From: Hydractinia symbiolongicarpus
Lineage: Eukaryota > Cnidaria > Hydrozoa > Anthoathecata > Hydractiniidae
Direction: 5' to 3'
Length of the DNA: 64,000 nt
Assembly (NCBI RefSeq): GCF_029227915.1
Contig: NC_079876.1
Coordinates: forward strand, 5,272,001 to 5,336,000
Part shown: piece after piece, positions 11,141 to 23,892 of the stretch
Position numbering within the stretch: position 1 is the first letter of the stretch
Layout: each line of letters opens with the position of its first letter
Position numbers and translations under genes: made by a program
The notes under the pieces: model-generated
The model's input: the letters and a program-made list of their open reading frames with translations, nothing else
The model's database searches: none
What the model was told of the DNA's origin: nothing

Positions 11141-11878
11141 AGCGCTAACACAGCGCCCAGTGTAATCGATGAGTTCCGGCAATCACCCCAAGTTAAGAAG
11201 AATGTTATTTCTTGGAGTCCAATTGTCTCCTTTATCACATTTATCAGGTGACAGCCCAAAGTTAGTTCAATTAAGTCCCACAGTCAATCGTTTCATAGTT
11301 AAAAGCGATGCAACCTTGTAATATCACAAAAATATCGCTTAATACATGTTTGTACGAATATGTGACCTAACCGTTGTAACTCAAACGGACAGACACCGTT
11401 AGAAAGTCAATGAAATGTAGTTTTTGAAACTGTCGCTATTTCTTCAGCGCGCGATAACGGATAGGATTGGTCCCACAGTAAAGAATGACTTAGTTATCTA
11501 AGTTTTAGCGCTACCACAGCGCCCAGTGTAATCGCTGAGTTCCGGCAATCACGTCAAGTTAAGAAGAATGTTATTTCTTGGTGTCCAATTGTCTCATTTA
11601 TCACATTTATCAGGTGACAGTCCAAAGTTAGTTCAATTAAGTCCCACAGTCAACCGTTTCATAGTTAAAAACGATGCAACCTAGTAATATCACAAAAATA
11701 TCGCTTAATACATGTTTGTACGAATATGTGACCCAACCTTTGTAACACAAACGGACAGACGCCGTTAGAAAGTCAATGAAATGTAGTTTTTGAAACTGTC
11801 GCTATTTCTTCAACGCGCGATATCGCATAGGAATAGTCCCACAGTAAAGAATGACTTAGTTATCTAAGTTTTTAAATG
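11141..11878. repeat. Two consecutive D-like units
   Basis: Units at 11141 and 11507 both follow a 366-bp-type junction. The first has AGCGCTAACACAG, ATCGATGAG and ATCACCCCAAG, and matches the units at 20557 and 23893. The second has TTGGTGTCCAATTG and GTTAAAAACGATGC, markers shared with units near 28334, 34227 and 63580. They bridge the preceding higher-order repeat to the A-B block at 11879. Confidence 0.8.
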
Positions 11879-14489
11879 AAGCGCTACCACAGAGACCAGT
11901 GTAATCGCTAAGTTTTGGCAATCATGTCAAATTAAGAAGAATGTTATTTCTTGGAGTCCAATTGTCTCCTTTATCACATTTATCAGGTGACAGTCCAAAG
12001 TTAGTTCAATTAAGTCCCACAGTCATTCATTTCATAGTTAAGAGCGATGCAACCTAGTAATATTAGAAAAATATTGCTAAATACATGTTGGTACGAATAT
12101 GTGACCAAACCGTTGTAACTGAAAGGGACTGACACTGTTAGAAAGTCAATGAAATGTAGTTTTTGAAACTGTCGCTCTTTCTTCAGCGCGCGATAACGGA
12201 TAGGATTGCTCCCACAGTAAAGAATGACTTATTTATCTAAATTTTTAAATGAAGCGCTACCACAGCGCCCAGTGTAATCGCTGAGTTCCGGCAATCACGT
12301 CAAATTAAGAAGAATGTTATTTCTTGGAGTCCAATTGTCTCCTTTATCACATTTATCAGGTGACAGTCCAAAGTTAGTTCAATTAAGTCCCACAGTCAAT
12401 CGTTCCATAGTTAAAAGCGATGCAACCTAGTAATATCACAAAAATATCGCTAAATACATGTTTGTACGAATATGTGACCTAACCGTTGTAACTCAAACGG
12501 CCAGACACCGTTAGAAAGTCAATGAAATGTAGTTTTTGAAACTCGCGCTATCTCCTCAGCGCGCGATAACGGCTAGGATTGGTCCCACAGTAAAGAATGA
12601 CATATTTATCTAAATTTTTAAATGAAGCGCTACCACAGAGACCAGTGTAATCGCTAAGTTTTGACAATCATGTCAAATTAAGAAGAATGTTATTTCTTGG
12701 AGTCCAATTGTCTCCTTTATCACATTTATTAGGTGACAGTCCAAAGTTAGTTCAATTAAGTCCCACAGTCAATCGTTCCATAGTTAAAAGCGATGCAACC
12801 TAGTAATATCACAAAAATATCGCTAAATACATGTTTGTACGAATATGTGACCTAACCGTTGTAACTCAAACGGCCAGACACCGTTAGAAAGTCAATGAAA
12901 TGTAGTTTTTGAAACTCGCGCTATCTCCTCAGCGCGCGATAACGGCTAGGATTGGTCCCACAGTAAAGAATGACATATTTATCTAAATTTTTAAATGAAG
13001 CGCTACCACAGAGACCAGTGTAATCGCTAAGTTTTGACAATCATGTCAAATTAAGAAGAATGTTATTTCTTGGAGTCCAATTGTCTCCTTTATCACATTT
13101 ATTAGGTGACAGTCCAAAGTTAGTTCAATTAAGTCCCACAGTCAATAGTTTCATAGTTAAAAGCGATGCAACCTAGTAATATTAGAAAAATATTGCTAAA
13201 TACATGTTGGTACGAATATGTGACCAAACCGTTGTAACTGGAGGGGACTGACACCGTTAGAAAGTCAATGAAATGTAGGTTTTGAAACTGTCGCTATTTC
13301 TTCAGCGCGCGATAACGGATAAGATTGGTCCCACAGTAAAGAATGAATTTTTTATCTTAATTTTCAAATGAAGCGCTACCACAGAGCCCAGTGTAATCGC
13401 TGAGTTTCGGCAATCATGTCAGATTAAGAAGATTGTTATTTCTTGGAGTCCAATTGTCTCCTTTATCACATTTATCAGGTGACAGTCCAAAGTTAGTTCA
13501 ATTAAGTCCCACAGTCAATCGTTTCATAGTTAAAAGCGATGCAACCTAGTAATATTAGAAAAATATCGCTAAATACATGTTTGTACGAATATGTGACCCA
13601 ACCTTTGTAACACAAACGAACAGACGCCGTTAGAAAGTCAATGAAATGTCGTTTTTGAAACTGTCGCTATTTCTTCAGCGCGCGATAACGGCTAGGATTG
13701 GTCCCGCAGTAAAAAATGAATTTTTTATCTTAATTTTTAAATGAAGCGCTACCACAGAGCCCAGTGTAATCGCTGAGTTTCGGCAATCATGTCAAATTAA
13801 GAAGAATGTTATTTCTTGGAGTCCAATTGTCTCCTTTATCACATTTATCAGGTGACAGTCCAACTTTAGTTCAATTAAGTCCCACAGTCAATCGTTTCAC
13901 AGTTAAAAGCGATGCAACCTAGTAATATCAGATAAATATCGCTAAATACATGTTGGTACGGATATATGACCCAAACGTTGTAACTCAAACGGACTGACAC
14001 CGTTAGAAAGTCAATGAAATGTAGTTTTTGAAACTGTCGCTATTTCTTCAACGCGCGATATCGCATAGGAATAGTCCCACAGTAAAGAATGACTTAGTTA
14101 TCTAAGTTTTTAAATGAAGCGCTACCACAGAGACCAGTGTAATCGCTAAGTTTTGGCAATCATGTCAAATTAAGAAGAATGTTATTTCTTGGAGTCCAAT
14201 TGTCTCCTTTATCACATTTATCAGGTGACAGTCCAAAGTTAGTTCAATTAAGTCCCACAGTCATTCATTTCATAGTTAAGAGCGATGCAACCTAGTAATA
14301 TTAGAAAAATATTGCTAAATACATGTTGGTACGAATATGTGACCAAACCGTTGTAACTGAAAAGGACTGACACTGTTAGAAAGTCAATGAAATGTAGTTT
14401 TTGAAACTGTCGCTCTTTCTTCAGCGCGCGATAACGGATAGGATTGCTCCCACAGTAAATAATGACTTATTTATCTAAATTTTTAAATG
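11879..14489. repeat. Third copy of the long block, with one extra hybrid unit
   Basis: Units start at 11879 (A), 12252 (B), 12625 (C front, B body and tail), 12998 (C front, P tail), 13371 (N), 13744 (M) and 14117 (A). The series matches 4448-6685 except for 12625-12997. That unit has the head of the following C unit (TTTTGACAATCATG) joined to the body and tail of a B unit. It is the expected product of a one-unit insertion by unequal crossover. From 12998 to about 14680 the block follows 747-2430 at an offset of 12251. Confidence 0.83.
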
Positions 14490-14981
14490 AAGCGCTACCA
14501 CAGCGCCCAGTGTAATCGCTGAGTTCCGGCAATCACGTCAAATTAAGAAGAATGTTATTTCTTGGAGTCCAATTGTCTCCTTTATCACATTTATCAGGTG
14601 ACAGTCCAAAGTTAGTTCAATTAAGTCCCACAGTCAATCGTTCCATAGTTAAAAGCGATGCAACCTAGTAATATCACAAAAAAGAGTCCAATTGTCTCCT
14701 TTATCACATTTATCAGGTGACAGTCCAAAGTTAGTTCAATTAAGTCCCACAGTCAATCGTTTCATAGTTAAAAGCGATGCAACCTAGTAATATTAGAAAA
14801 ATATCGCTAAATACATGTTTGTACGAATATGTGACCCAACCTTTGTAACACAAACGGACAGACGCCGTTAGAAAGTCAATGAAATGTCGTTTTTGAAACT
14901 GTCGCTCTTTCTTCAGCGCGCGATAACGGATAGGATTGCTCCCACAGTAAATAATGACTTATTTATCTAAATTTTTAAATG
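14490..14981. repeat. Composite 492-bp unit with a 119-bp partial duplication
   Basis: A B unit starts at 14490 and proceeds normally to TAATATCACAAAAA near 14681. It then jumps back to GAGTCCAATTGTCTCC at 14684, a segment already passed at 14565, and continues as an N-type unit (CGTTTCATAG, TTAGAAAAAT, GTCGTTTTTG). The total is 492 bp, which is 373 plus 119. This is the only unit in the window whose length gain is a sizeable fraction of a unit, so it is a rare out-of-register join. Confidence 0.93.
14684..14802. repeat. 119-bp out-of-register partial unit copy
   Basis: This segment covers the same unit interval as 14565-14683 but carries N-type instead of B-type bases, so it was not made by simple copying of its neighbour. 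The left edge AAAAAGAGTCC has no counterpart in any other unit. Confidence 0.85.
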
Positions 14982-16467
14982 AAGCGCTACCACAGCGCCC
15001 AGTGTAATCGCTGAGTTCCGGCAATCCCGTCAAATTAAGAAGAATGTTATTTCTTGGAGTCCAATTGTCTCCTTTATCACATTTATCAGGTGACAGTCCA
15101 AAGTTAGTTCAATTAAGTCCCACAGTCAATCGTTTCATAGTTAAAAGCGATGCAACCTAGTAATATTAGAAAAATATCGCTAAATACATGTTTGTACGAA
15201 TATGTGACCCAACCTTTGTAACACAAACGGACAGACGCCGTTAGAAAGTCAATGAAATGTCGTTTTTGAAACTGTCGCTATTTCTTCAGCGCGCGATAAC
15301 GGCTAGGATTGGTCCCGCAGTAAAAATTGAATTTTTTATCTTAATTTTTAAATGAAGCGCTACCACAGAGCCCAGTGTAATCGCTGAGTTTCGGCAATCA
15401 TGTCAAATTAAGAAGAATGTTATTTCTTGGAGTCCAATTGTCTCCTTTATCACATTTATCAGGTGACAGTCCAACTTTAGTTCAATTAAGTCCCACAGTC
15501 AATCGTTCCATAGTTAAAAGCGATGCAACCTAGTAATATCACAAAAATGTCGCTAAATACATGTTTGTACGAATATGTGACCTAACCGTTGTAACTCAAA
15601 CGGCCAGACACCGTTAGAAAGTCAATGAAATGTAGTTTTTGAAACTGTTGCTATTTCTTCAACGCGCGATATCGCATAGGAATAGTCCCACAGTAAAGAA
15701 TGACTTAGTTATCTAAGTTTTTAAATGAAGCGCTACCACAGAGACCAGTGTAATCGCTAAGTTTTGGCAATCATGTCAAATTAAAAAGAATGTTATTTCT
15801 TGGAGTCCAATTGTCTCCTTTATCACATTTATCAGGTGACAGTCCAAAGTTAGTTCAATTAAGTCCCACAGTCATTCATTTCATAGTTAAGAGCGATGCA
15901 ACCTAGTAATATTAGAAAAATATTGCTAAATACATGTTGGTACGAATATGTGACCAAACCGTTGTAACTGAAAGGGACTGACACTGTTAGAAAGTCAATG
16001 AAATGTAGTTTTTGAAACTGTCGCTCTTTCTTCAGCGCGCGATAACGGATAGGATTGCTCCCACAGTAAATAATGACTTATTTATCTAAATTTTTAAATG
16101 AAGCGCTACCACAGCGCCCAGTGTAATCGCTGAGTTCCGGCAATCCCGTCAAATTAAGAAGAATGTTATTTCTTGGAATCCAATTGTCTCCTTTATCACA
16201 TTTATCAGGTGACAGTCCAAAGTTAGTTCAATTAAGTCCCACAGTCAATCGTTTCATAGTTAAAAGCGATGCAACCTAGTAATATCACAAAAATATCGCT
16301 AAATACATGTTTGTACGAATATGTGACCTAACCGTTGTAACTCAAACGGACAGACACCGTTAGAAAGTCAATGAAATGTAGTTTTTGAAACTGTCGCTAT
16401 TTCTTCAACGCGCGATAACGCATAGGATTAGTCCCACAGTAAAGAATGACTTAGTTATCTAAGTTTT
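14982..16467. repeat. Mixed units linking two higher-order blocks
   Basis: Units start at 14982 (beta head with ATCCCGTC, N-type body and tail), 15355 (M front, B middle, M/C-like tail), 15728 (A) and 16101 (beta head, C-type short tail). Each except 15728 is a recombinant between subtypes found intact elsewhere. ATCCCGTCAAATT near 15026 and 16146 is a shared private marker of this stretch. The section leads into the D unit at 16468. Confidence 0.75.
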
Positions 16468-18698
16468 AGCGCTACCACAGCGCCCAGTGTAATCGCTGAG
16501 TTCCGGCAATCACGTCAAGTTAAGAAGAATGTTATTTCTTGGAGTCCATTTGTCTCCTTTATCACATTTATCAGGTGACAGTCCAAAGTTAGTTCAATTA
16601 AGTCCCACAGTCAATCGTTTCATAGTTAAAAGCGATGCAACCTTGTAATATCACAAAAATATCGCTTAATACATGTTTGTACGAATATGTGACCTAACCG
16701 TTGTAACTCAAACGGACAGACACCGTTAGAAAGTCAATGAAATGTAGTTTTTGAAACTGTCGCTATTTCTTCAGCGCGCGATAACGGCTAGGATTGGTCC
16801 CACAGTAAAGAATGACATATTTATCTAAATTTTTAAATGAAGCGCTACCACAGAGACCAGTGTAATCGCTAAGTTTTGGCAATCATGTCTAATTAAGAAG
16901 AATGTTATTTCTTGGAGTCCAATTGTCTCCTTTATCACATTTATTAGGTGACAGTCCAAAGTTAGTTCAATTAAGTCCCACAGTCAATCGTTTCATAGTT
17001 AAAAGCGATGCAACCTAGTAATATTAGAAAAATATTGCTAAATACATGTTGGTACGAATATGTGACCAAACCGTTGTAACTGGAGGGGACTGACACCGTT
17101 AGAAAGTCAATGAAATGTAGTTTTTGAAATTGTCGCTATTTCTTCAGCGCGCGATAACGGATAGGATTGGTCCCACAGTAAAAAATGACTTATTTATCTA
17201 TATTTTTAAATGAATCGCTACCACAGCGCCCAGTGTAATCGCTGAGTTCCGGCAATCACGTCAAATTAAGAAGAATGTTATTTCTTGGAGTCCAATTGTC
17301 TTATTTATCACATTTATCAGGTCACAGTCCAAAGTTAGTTCAATTAAGTCCCACAGTCAATCGTTTCACTGTTAAAAGCGATGCAACCTAGTAATATCAG
17401 ATAAATATCGCTAAATACATGTTGGTACGGATATGTGACCCAAACGTTGTAACTCAAACGGACTGACACCGTTAGAAAGTCAATGAAATGTAGTTTTTAA
17501 AACTGTCGCTATTTCTTCAGCGCGCGATAACGGCTAGGATTGGTCCCGCAATAAAAAATGACTTTTTTATCTTAATTTTTAAATGAAGCGCTACCACAAA
17601 GCCCAGTGTAATCGCTGAGTTTCGGCAATCATGTCAAATTAAGAAGAATGTTATTTCTTGGAGTCCAATTGTCTCCTATATCACATTTATCAGGTGACAG
17701 TTCAATGTTAGTTCAATTAAGTCCCACAGTCAATCGTTTCAGAGTTAAAAGCGATGCAACCTAGTAATATCAGAAAAATATCGCTAAATACATGTTTGTA
17801 CGAATATGTGACTCAACCGTTGTAACACAAACGGACTGACACCGTTAGAAAGTCAATGAAATGTAGTTTTTGAAATTGTCGCTATTTCTTCAGCGCGCGA
17901 TAACGGATAGGATTGGTCCCACAGTAAAGAATGAATTTTTTATCTTAATTTTCAAATGAAGCGCTACCACAGAGCCCAGTGTAATCGCTGAGTTTCGGCA
18001 ATCATGTCAGATTAAGAAGATTGTTATTTCTTGGAGTCCAATTGCCTCCTTTATCACATTTATCAGGTGACAGTCCAAAGTTAGTTCAATTAAGTCCCAC
18101 AGTCAATCGTTTCAAAGTTAAAAGCGATGCAACCTAGTAATATTAGAAAAATATCGCTAAATACATGTTTGTACGAATATGTGACCCAACCTTTGTAACA
18201 CAAACGGACAGACGCCGTTAGAAAGTCAATGAAATGTCGTTTTTGAAACTGTCGCTATTTCTTCAGCGCGCGATAACGGCTAGGATTGGTCCCGCAGTAA
18301 AAATTGAATTTTTTATCTTAATTTTTAAATGAAGCGCTACCACAGAGCCCAGTGTAATCGCTGAGTTTCGGCAATCATGTCAAATTAAGAAGAATGTTAT
18401 TTCTTGGAGTCCAATTGTCTCCTTTATCACATTTATCAGGTGACAGTCCAACTTTAGTTCAATTAAGTCCCACAGTCAATCGTTTCATAGTTAAAAGCGA
18501 TGCAACCTAGTAATATTAGAAAAATATCGCTAAATACATGTTTGTACGAATATGTGACCCAACCTTTGTAACACAAACGGACAGACGCCGTTAGAAAGTC
18601 AATGAAATGTAGTTTTTGAAACTGTCGCTATCTCTTCAACGCGCGATAACGCATAGGATTAGTCCCACAGTAAAGAATGACTTAGTTATCTAAGTTTT
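16468..18698. repeat. Higher-order repeat D-T-Q-P-N-M, complete hexamer
   Basis: Units start at 16468 (D), 16840 (T), 17213 (Q, AATCGC), 17586 (P), 17959 (N) and 18332 (M); length 2231 bp. This is the only copy with all six members, and it is the template against which the pentamers at 7425, 9283 and 18699 are read. Q is marked by CAGGTCACAG and TTTCACTGTTAAAAG. P, N and M carry the TTTTTTATCTTAATTT tail. M ends in the 7-bp-deleted tail that joins to the next D. Confidence 0.88.
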
Positions 18699-20556
18699 AG
18701 CGCTACCACAGCGCCCAGTGTAATCGCTGAGTTCCGGCATTCACGTCAAGTTAAGAAGAATGTTATTTCTTGGAGTCCATTTGTCTCCTTTATCACATTT
18801 ATCAGGTGACAGTCCAAAGTTAGTTCAATTAAGTCCTACAGTCAATCGTTTCATAGTTAAAAGCGATGCAACCTTGTAATATCACAAAAATATCGCTTAA
18901 TACATGTTTGTACGAATATGTGACCTAACCGTTGTAACTCAAACGGACAGACACCGTTAGAAAGTCAATGAAATGTAGTTTTTGAAACTGTCGCTATTTC
19001 TTCAGCGCGCGATAACGGATAGGATTGGTCCCACAGTAAAAAATGACTTATTTATCTATATTTTTAAATGAATCGCTACCACAGCGCCCAGTGTAATCGC
19101 TGAGTTCCGGCAATCACGTCAAATTAAGAAGAATGTTACTTCTTGGAGTCCAATTGTCTTATTTATCACATTTATCAGGTCACAGTCCAAAGTTAGTTCA
19201 ATTAAGTCCCACAGTCAATCGTTTCACTGTTAAAAGCGATGCAACCTAGTAATATCAGATAAATATCGCTAAATACATGTTGGTACGGATATGTGACCCA
19301 AACGTTGTAACTCAAACGGACTGACACCGTTAGAAAGTCAATGAAATGTAGTTTTTAAAACTGTCGCTATTTCTTCAGCGCGCGATAACGGCTAGGAATG
19401 GTCCCGCAATAAAAAATGACTTTTTTATCTTAATTTTTAAATGAAGCGCTACCACAAAGCCCAGTGTAATCGCTGAGTTTCGGCAATCATGTCAAATTAA
19501 GAAGAATGTTATTTCTTGGAGTCCAATTGTCTCCTTTATCACATTTATCAGGTGACAGTCCAAAGTTAGTTCAATTAAGTCCCACAGTCAATCGTTTCAG
19601 AGTTAAAAGCGATGCAACCTAGTAATATCAGAAAAATATCGCTAAATACATGTTTGTACGAATATGTGACTCAACCGTTGTAACACAAACGGACTGACAC
19701 CGTTAGAAAGTCAATGAAATGTAGTTTTTGAAATTGTCGCTATTTCTTCAGCGCGCGATAACGGATAGGATTGGTCCCACAGTAAAGAATGAATTTTTTA
19801 TCTTAATTTTCAAATGAAGCGCTACCACAGAGCCCAGTGTAATCGCTGAGTTTCGGCAATCATGTCAGATTAAGAAGAATGTTATTTCTTGGAGTCCAAT
19901 TGTCTCCTTTATCACATTTATCAGGTGACAGTCCAAAGTTAGTTCAATTAAGTCCCACAGTCAATCGTTTCATAGTTAAAAGCGATGCAACCTAGTAATA
20001 TTAGAAAAATATCGCTAAATACATGTTTGTACGAATATGTGACCCAACCTTTGTAACACAAACGGACAGACGCCGTTAGAAAGTCAATGAAATGTCGTTT
20101 TTGAAACTGTCGCTATTTCTTCAGCGCGCGATAACGGCTAGGATTGGTCCCGCAGTAAAAAATGAATTTTTTATCTTAATTTTTAAATGAAGCGCTACCA
20201 CAGAGCCCAGTGTAATCGCTGAGTTTCGGCAATCATGTCAAATTAAGAAGAATGTTATTTCTTGGAGTCCAATTGTCTCCTTTATCACATTTATCAGGTG
20301 ACAGTCCAACTTTATTTCAATTAAGTCCCACAGTCAATCGTTTCACAGTTAAAAGCGATGCAACCTAGTAATATCAGATAAATATCGCTAAATACATGTT
20401 GGTACGGATATATGACCCAAACGTTGTAACTCAAACGGACTGACACCGTTAGAAAGTCAATGAAATGTAGTTTTTGAAACTGTCGCTATTTCTTCAACGC
20501 GCGATAACGCATAGGAATAGTCCCACAGTAAAGAATGACTTAGTTATCTAAGTTTT
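18699..20556. repeat. Higher-order repeat D-Q-P-N-M (lacks T)
   Basis: Units start at 18699 (D front, T tail), 19071 (Q), 19444 (P), 19817 (N) and 20190 (M); length 1858 bp. It directly follows the complete hexamer. The first unit begins as D but ends with the T tail (GTAAAAAATGACTTATTTAT then CTATATTTTT). T itself is missing, and the join falls within the D/T hybrid. Confidence 0.86.
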
Positions 20557-23500
20557 AGCGCTAACACAGCGCCCAGTGTAATCGATGAGTTCCGGCAATC
20601 ACCCCAAGTTAAGAAGAATGTTATTTCTTGGAGTCCAATTGTCTCCTTTATCACATTTATCAGGTGACAGCCCAAAGTTAGTTCAATTAAGTCCCACAGT
20701 CAATCGTTTCATAGTTAAAAGCGATGCAACCTTGTAATATCACAAAAATATCGCTTAATACATGTTTGTACGAATATGTGACCTAACCGTTGTAACTCAA
20801 ACGGACAGACACCGTTAGAAAGTCAATGAAATGTAGTTTTTGAAACTGTCGCTATTTCTTCAGCGCGCGATAACGGCTAGGATTGGTCCCACAGTAAAGA
20901 ATGACTTATTTATCTAAGTTTTTAAATGAAGCGCTACCACAGAGACCAGTGTAATCGCTAAGTTTTGGCAATCATGTCAAATTAAGAAGAATGTTATTTC
21001 TTGGAGTCCAGTTGTCTCCTTTATCACATTTATCAGGTGACAGTCCAAAGTTAGTTCAATTAAGTCCCACAGTCATTCATTTCATAGTTAAGAGCGATGC
21101 AACCTAGTAATATTAGAAAAATATTGCTAAATACATGTTGGTACGAATATGTGACCAAACCGTTGTAACTGAAAGGGACTGACACTGTTAGAAAGTCAAT
21201 GAAATGTAGTTTTTGAAACTGTCGCTATTTCTTCAGCGCGCGATAACGGATAGGATTGCTCCCACAGTAAAGAATGACTTATTTATCTAAATTTTTAAAT
21301 GAAGCGCTACCACAGCGCCCAGTGTAATCGCTGAGTTCCGGCAATCACGTCAAATTAAGAAGAATGTTATTTCTTGGAGTCCAATTGTCTCCTTTATCAC
21401 ATTTATCAGGTGACAGTCCAAAGTTAGTTCAATTAAGTCCCACAGTCAATCGTTCCATAGTTAAAAGCGATGCAACCTAGTAATATCACAAAAATATCGC
21501 TAAATACATGTTTGTACGAATATGTGACCTAACCGTTGTAACTCAAACGGCCAGACACCGTTAGAAAGTCAATGAAATGTAGTTTTTGAAACTCGCGCTA
21601 TCTCCTCAGCGCGCGATAACGGCTAGGATTGGTCCCACAGTAAAGAATGACATATTTATCTAAATTTTTAAATGAAGCGCTACCACAGAGACCAGTGTAA
21701 TCGCTAAGTTTTGGCAATCATGTCAAATTAAGAAGAATGTTATTTCTTGGAGTCCAATTGTCTCCTTTATCACATTTATTAGGTGACAGTCCAAAGTTAG
21801 TTCAATTAAGTCCCACAGTCAATAGTTTCATAGTTAAAAGCGATGCAACCTAGTAATATTAGAAAAATATTGCTAAATACATGTTGGTACGAATATGTGA
21901 CCAAACCGTTGTAACTGGAGGGGACTGACACCGTTAGGAAGTCAATGAAATGTAGTTTTTGAAACTGTCGCTATTTCTTCAACGCGCGATAACGCATAGG
22001 ATTAGTCCCACAGTAAAGAATGACTTAGTTATCTAAGTTTTAGCGCTACCACAGCGCCCAGTGTAATCGCTGAGTTCCGGCAATCACGTCAAGTTAAGAA
22101 GAATGTTATTTCTTGGAGTCCATTTGTCTCCTTTATCACATTTATCAGGTGACAGTCCAAAGTTAGTTCAATTAAGTCCCACAGTCAATCGTTTCATAGT
22201 TAAAAGCGATGCAACCTTGTAATATCACAAAAATATCGCTTAATACATGTTTGTACGAATATGTGACCTAACCGTTGTAACTCAAACGGACAGACACCGT
22301 TAGAAAGTCAATGAAATGTAGTTTTTGAAACTGTCGCTATTTCTTCAGCGCGCGATAACGGCTAGGATTGGTCCCACAGTAAAGAATGACATATTTATCT
22401 AAATTTTTAAATGAAGCGCTACCACAGAGACCAGTGTAATCGCTAAGTTTTGGCAATCATGTCTAATTAAGAAGAATGTTATTTCTTGGAGTCCAATTGT
22501 CTCCTTTATCACATTTATTAGGTGACAGTCCAAAGTTAGTTCAATTAAGTCCCACAGTCAATCGTTTCATAGTTAAAAGCGATGCAACCTAGTAATATTA
22601 GAAAAATATTGCTAAATACATGTTGGTACGAATATGTGACCAAACCGTTGTAACTGGAGGGGACTGACACCGTTAGAAAGTCAATGAAATGTAGTTTTTG
22701 AAACTGTCGCTATTTCTTCAACGCGCGATAACGCATAGGATTAGTCCCACAGTAAAGAGTGACTTAGTTATCTAAGTTTTAGCGCTACCACAGCGCCCAG
22801 TGTAATCGCTGAGTTCCGGCAATCACGTCAAATTAAGAAGAATGTTATTTCTTGGAGTCCAATTGTCTCCTTTATCACATTTATCAGGTGACAGTCCAAA
22901 GTTAGTTCAATTAAGTCCCACAGTCAATCGTTCCATAGTAAAAGGCGATGCAACCTAGTAATATCACAAAAATATCGCTAAATACATGTTTGTACGAATA
23001 TGTGACCTAACCGCTGTAACTCAAACGGACAGACACCGTTAGAAAGTCAATGAAATGTAGTTTTTGAAACTGTCGCTATTTCTTCAGTGCGCGATAACGG
23101 ATAGGATTAGTCCCACAGTAAAGAATGACTTATTTATCTAAATTTTTAAATGAAGCGCTACCACAGGGCCCAGTGTAATCGCTGAGTTCCGGCAATCACG
23201 TCAAATTAAGAAGAATGTTATTTCTTAGAGTCCAATTGTCTCATTTATCACATTTATTAGATCACAGTCCTAAGTTAGTTCAATTAAGTCCCACAGTCAA
23301 TCGTTTCACTTTTAAAAGCGATGCAACCTAGTAATATCAGATAAATATCGCTAAATACATGTTGGTACGAATATGTGACCCAAACGTTGTAACTCAAACG
23401 GATTGATACTGTCAGAAAGTCAATGAAATGTAGTTTTTGAAACTGTCGCTATTTCTTCAGCGCGCGATAACGGATAGGATTGGTCCCACAGTAAAGAATG

Positions 23501-23892
23501 ACTTATTTATCTAAACTCTTAAATGAAGCGCTACCACAGCGGCCAGTGTAATCGCTGAGTTCCGGCAATCACGTCAAATTAAGAAGAATGTTATTTGTTA
23601 GAGTCCAATTGTCTCATTTATCGCATTTATTAGATCACAGTCCAAAGTTAGTTCAATTAAGTCACACAGTCAATCGTTTCACAGTTAAAAGCGATGCAAC
23701 CTAGTAATATCAGATAAATATCGCTAAATACATGTTGGTACGGATATATGACCCAAACGTTGTAACTCAAACGGACTGACACCGTTAGAAAGTCAATGAA
23801 ATGTAGTTTTTGAAACTGTCGCTATTTCTTCAACGCGCGATAACGCATAGGAATAGTCCCACAGTAAAGAATGACTTAGTTATCTAAGTTTT
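20557..23892. repeat. Nine-unit higher-order repeat (3336 bp), first copy
   Basis: Units start at 20557 (D variant with AGCGCTAACACAG), 20929 (A), 21302 (B), 21675 (C), 22042 (D), 22414 (T), 22781 (E), 23153 (F) and 23526 (G). E is marked by CCATAGTAAAAGGCG. F has TTAGATCACAG, CACTTTTAAAAG and GATTGATACTGTC. G has CAGCGGCCAG. The A-B-C-D run at 20929-22413 (1485 bp) is the same tetramer that dominates 40541-58000. The block recurs at 23893 with one unit fewer. Confidence 0.85.
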
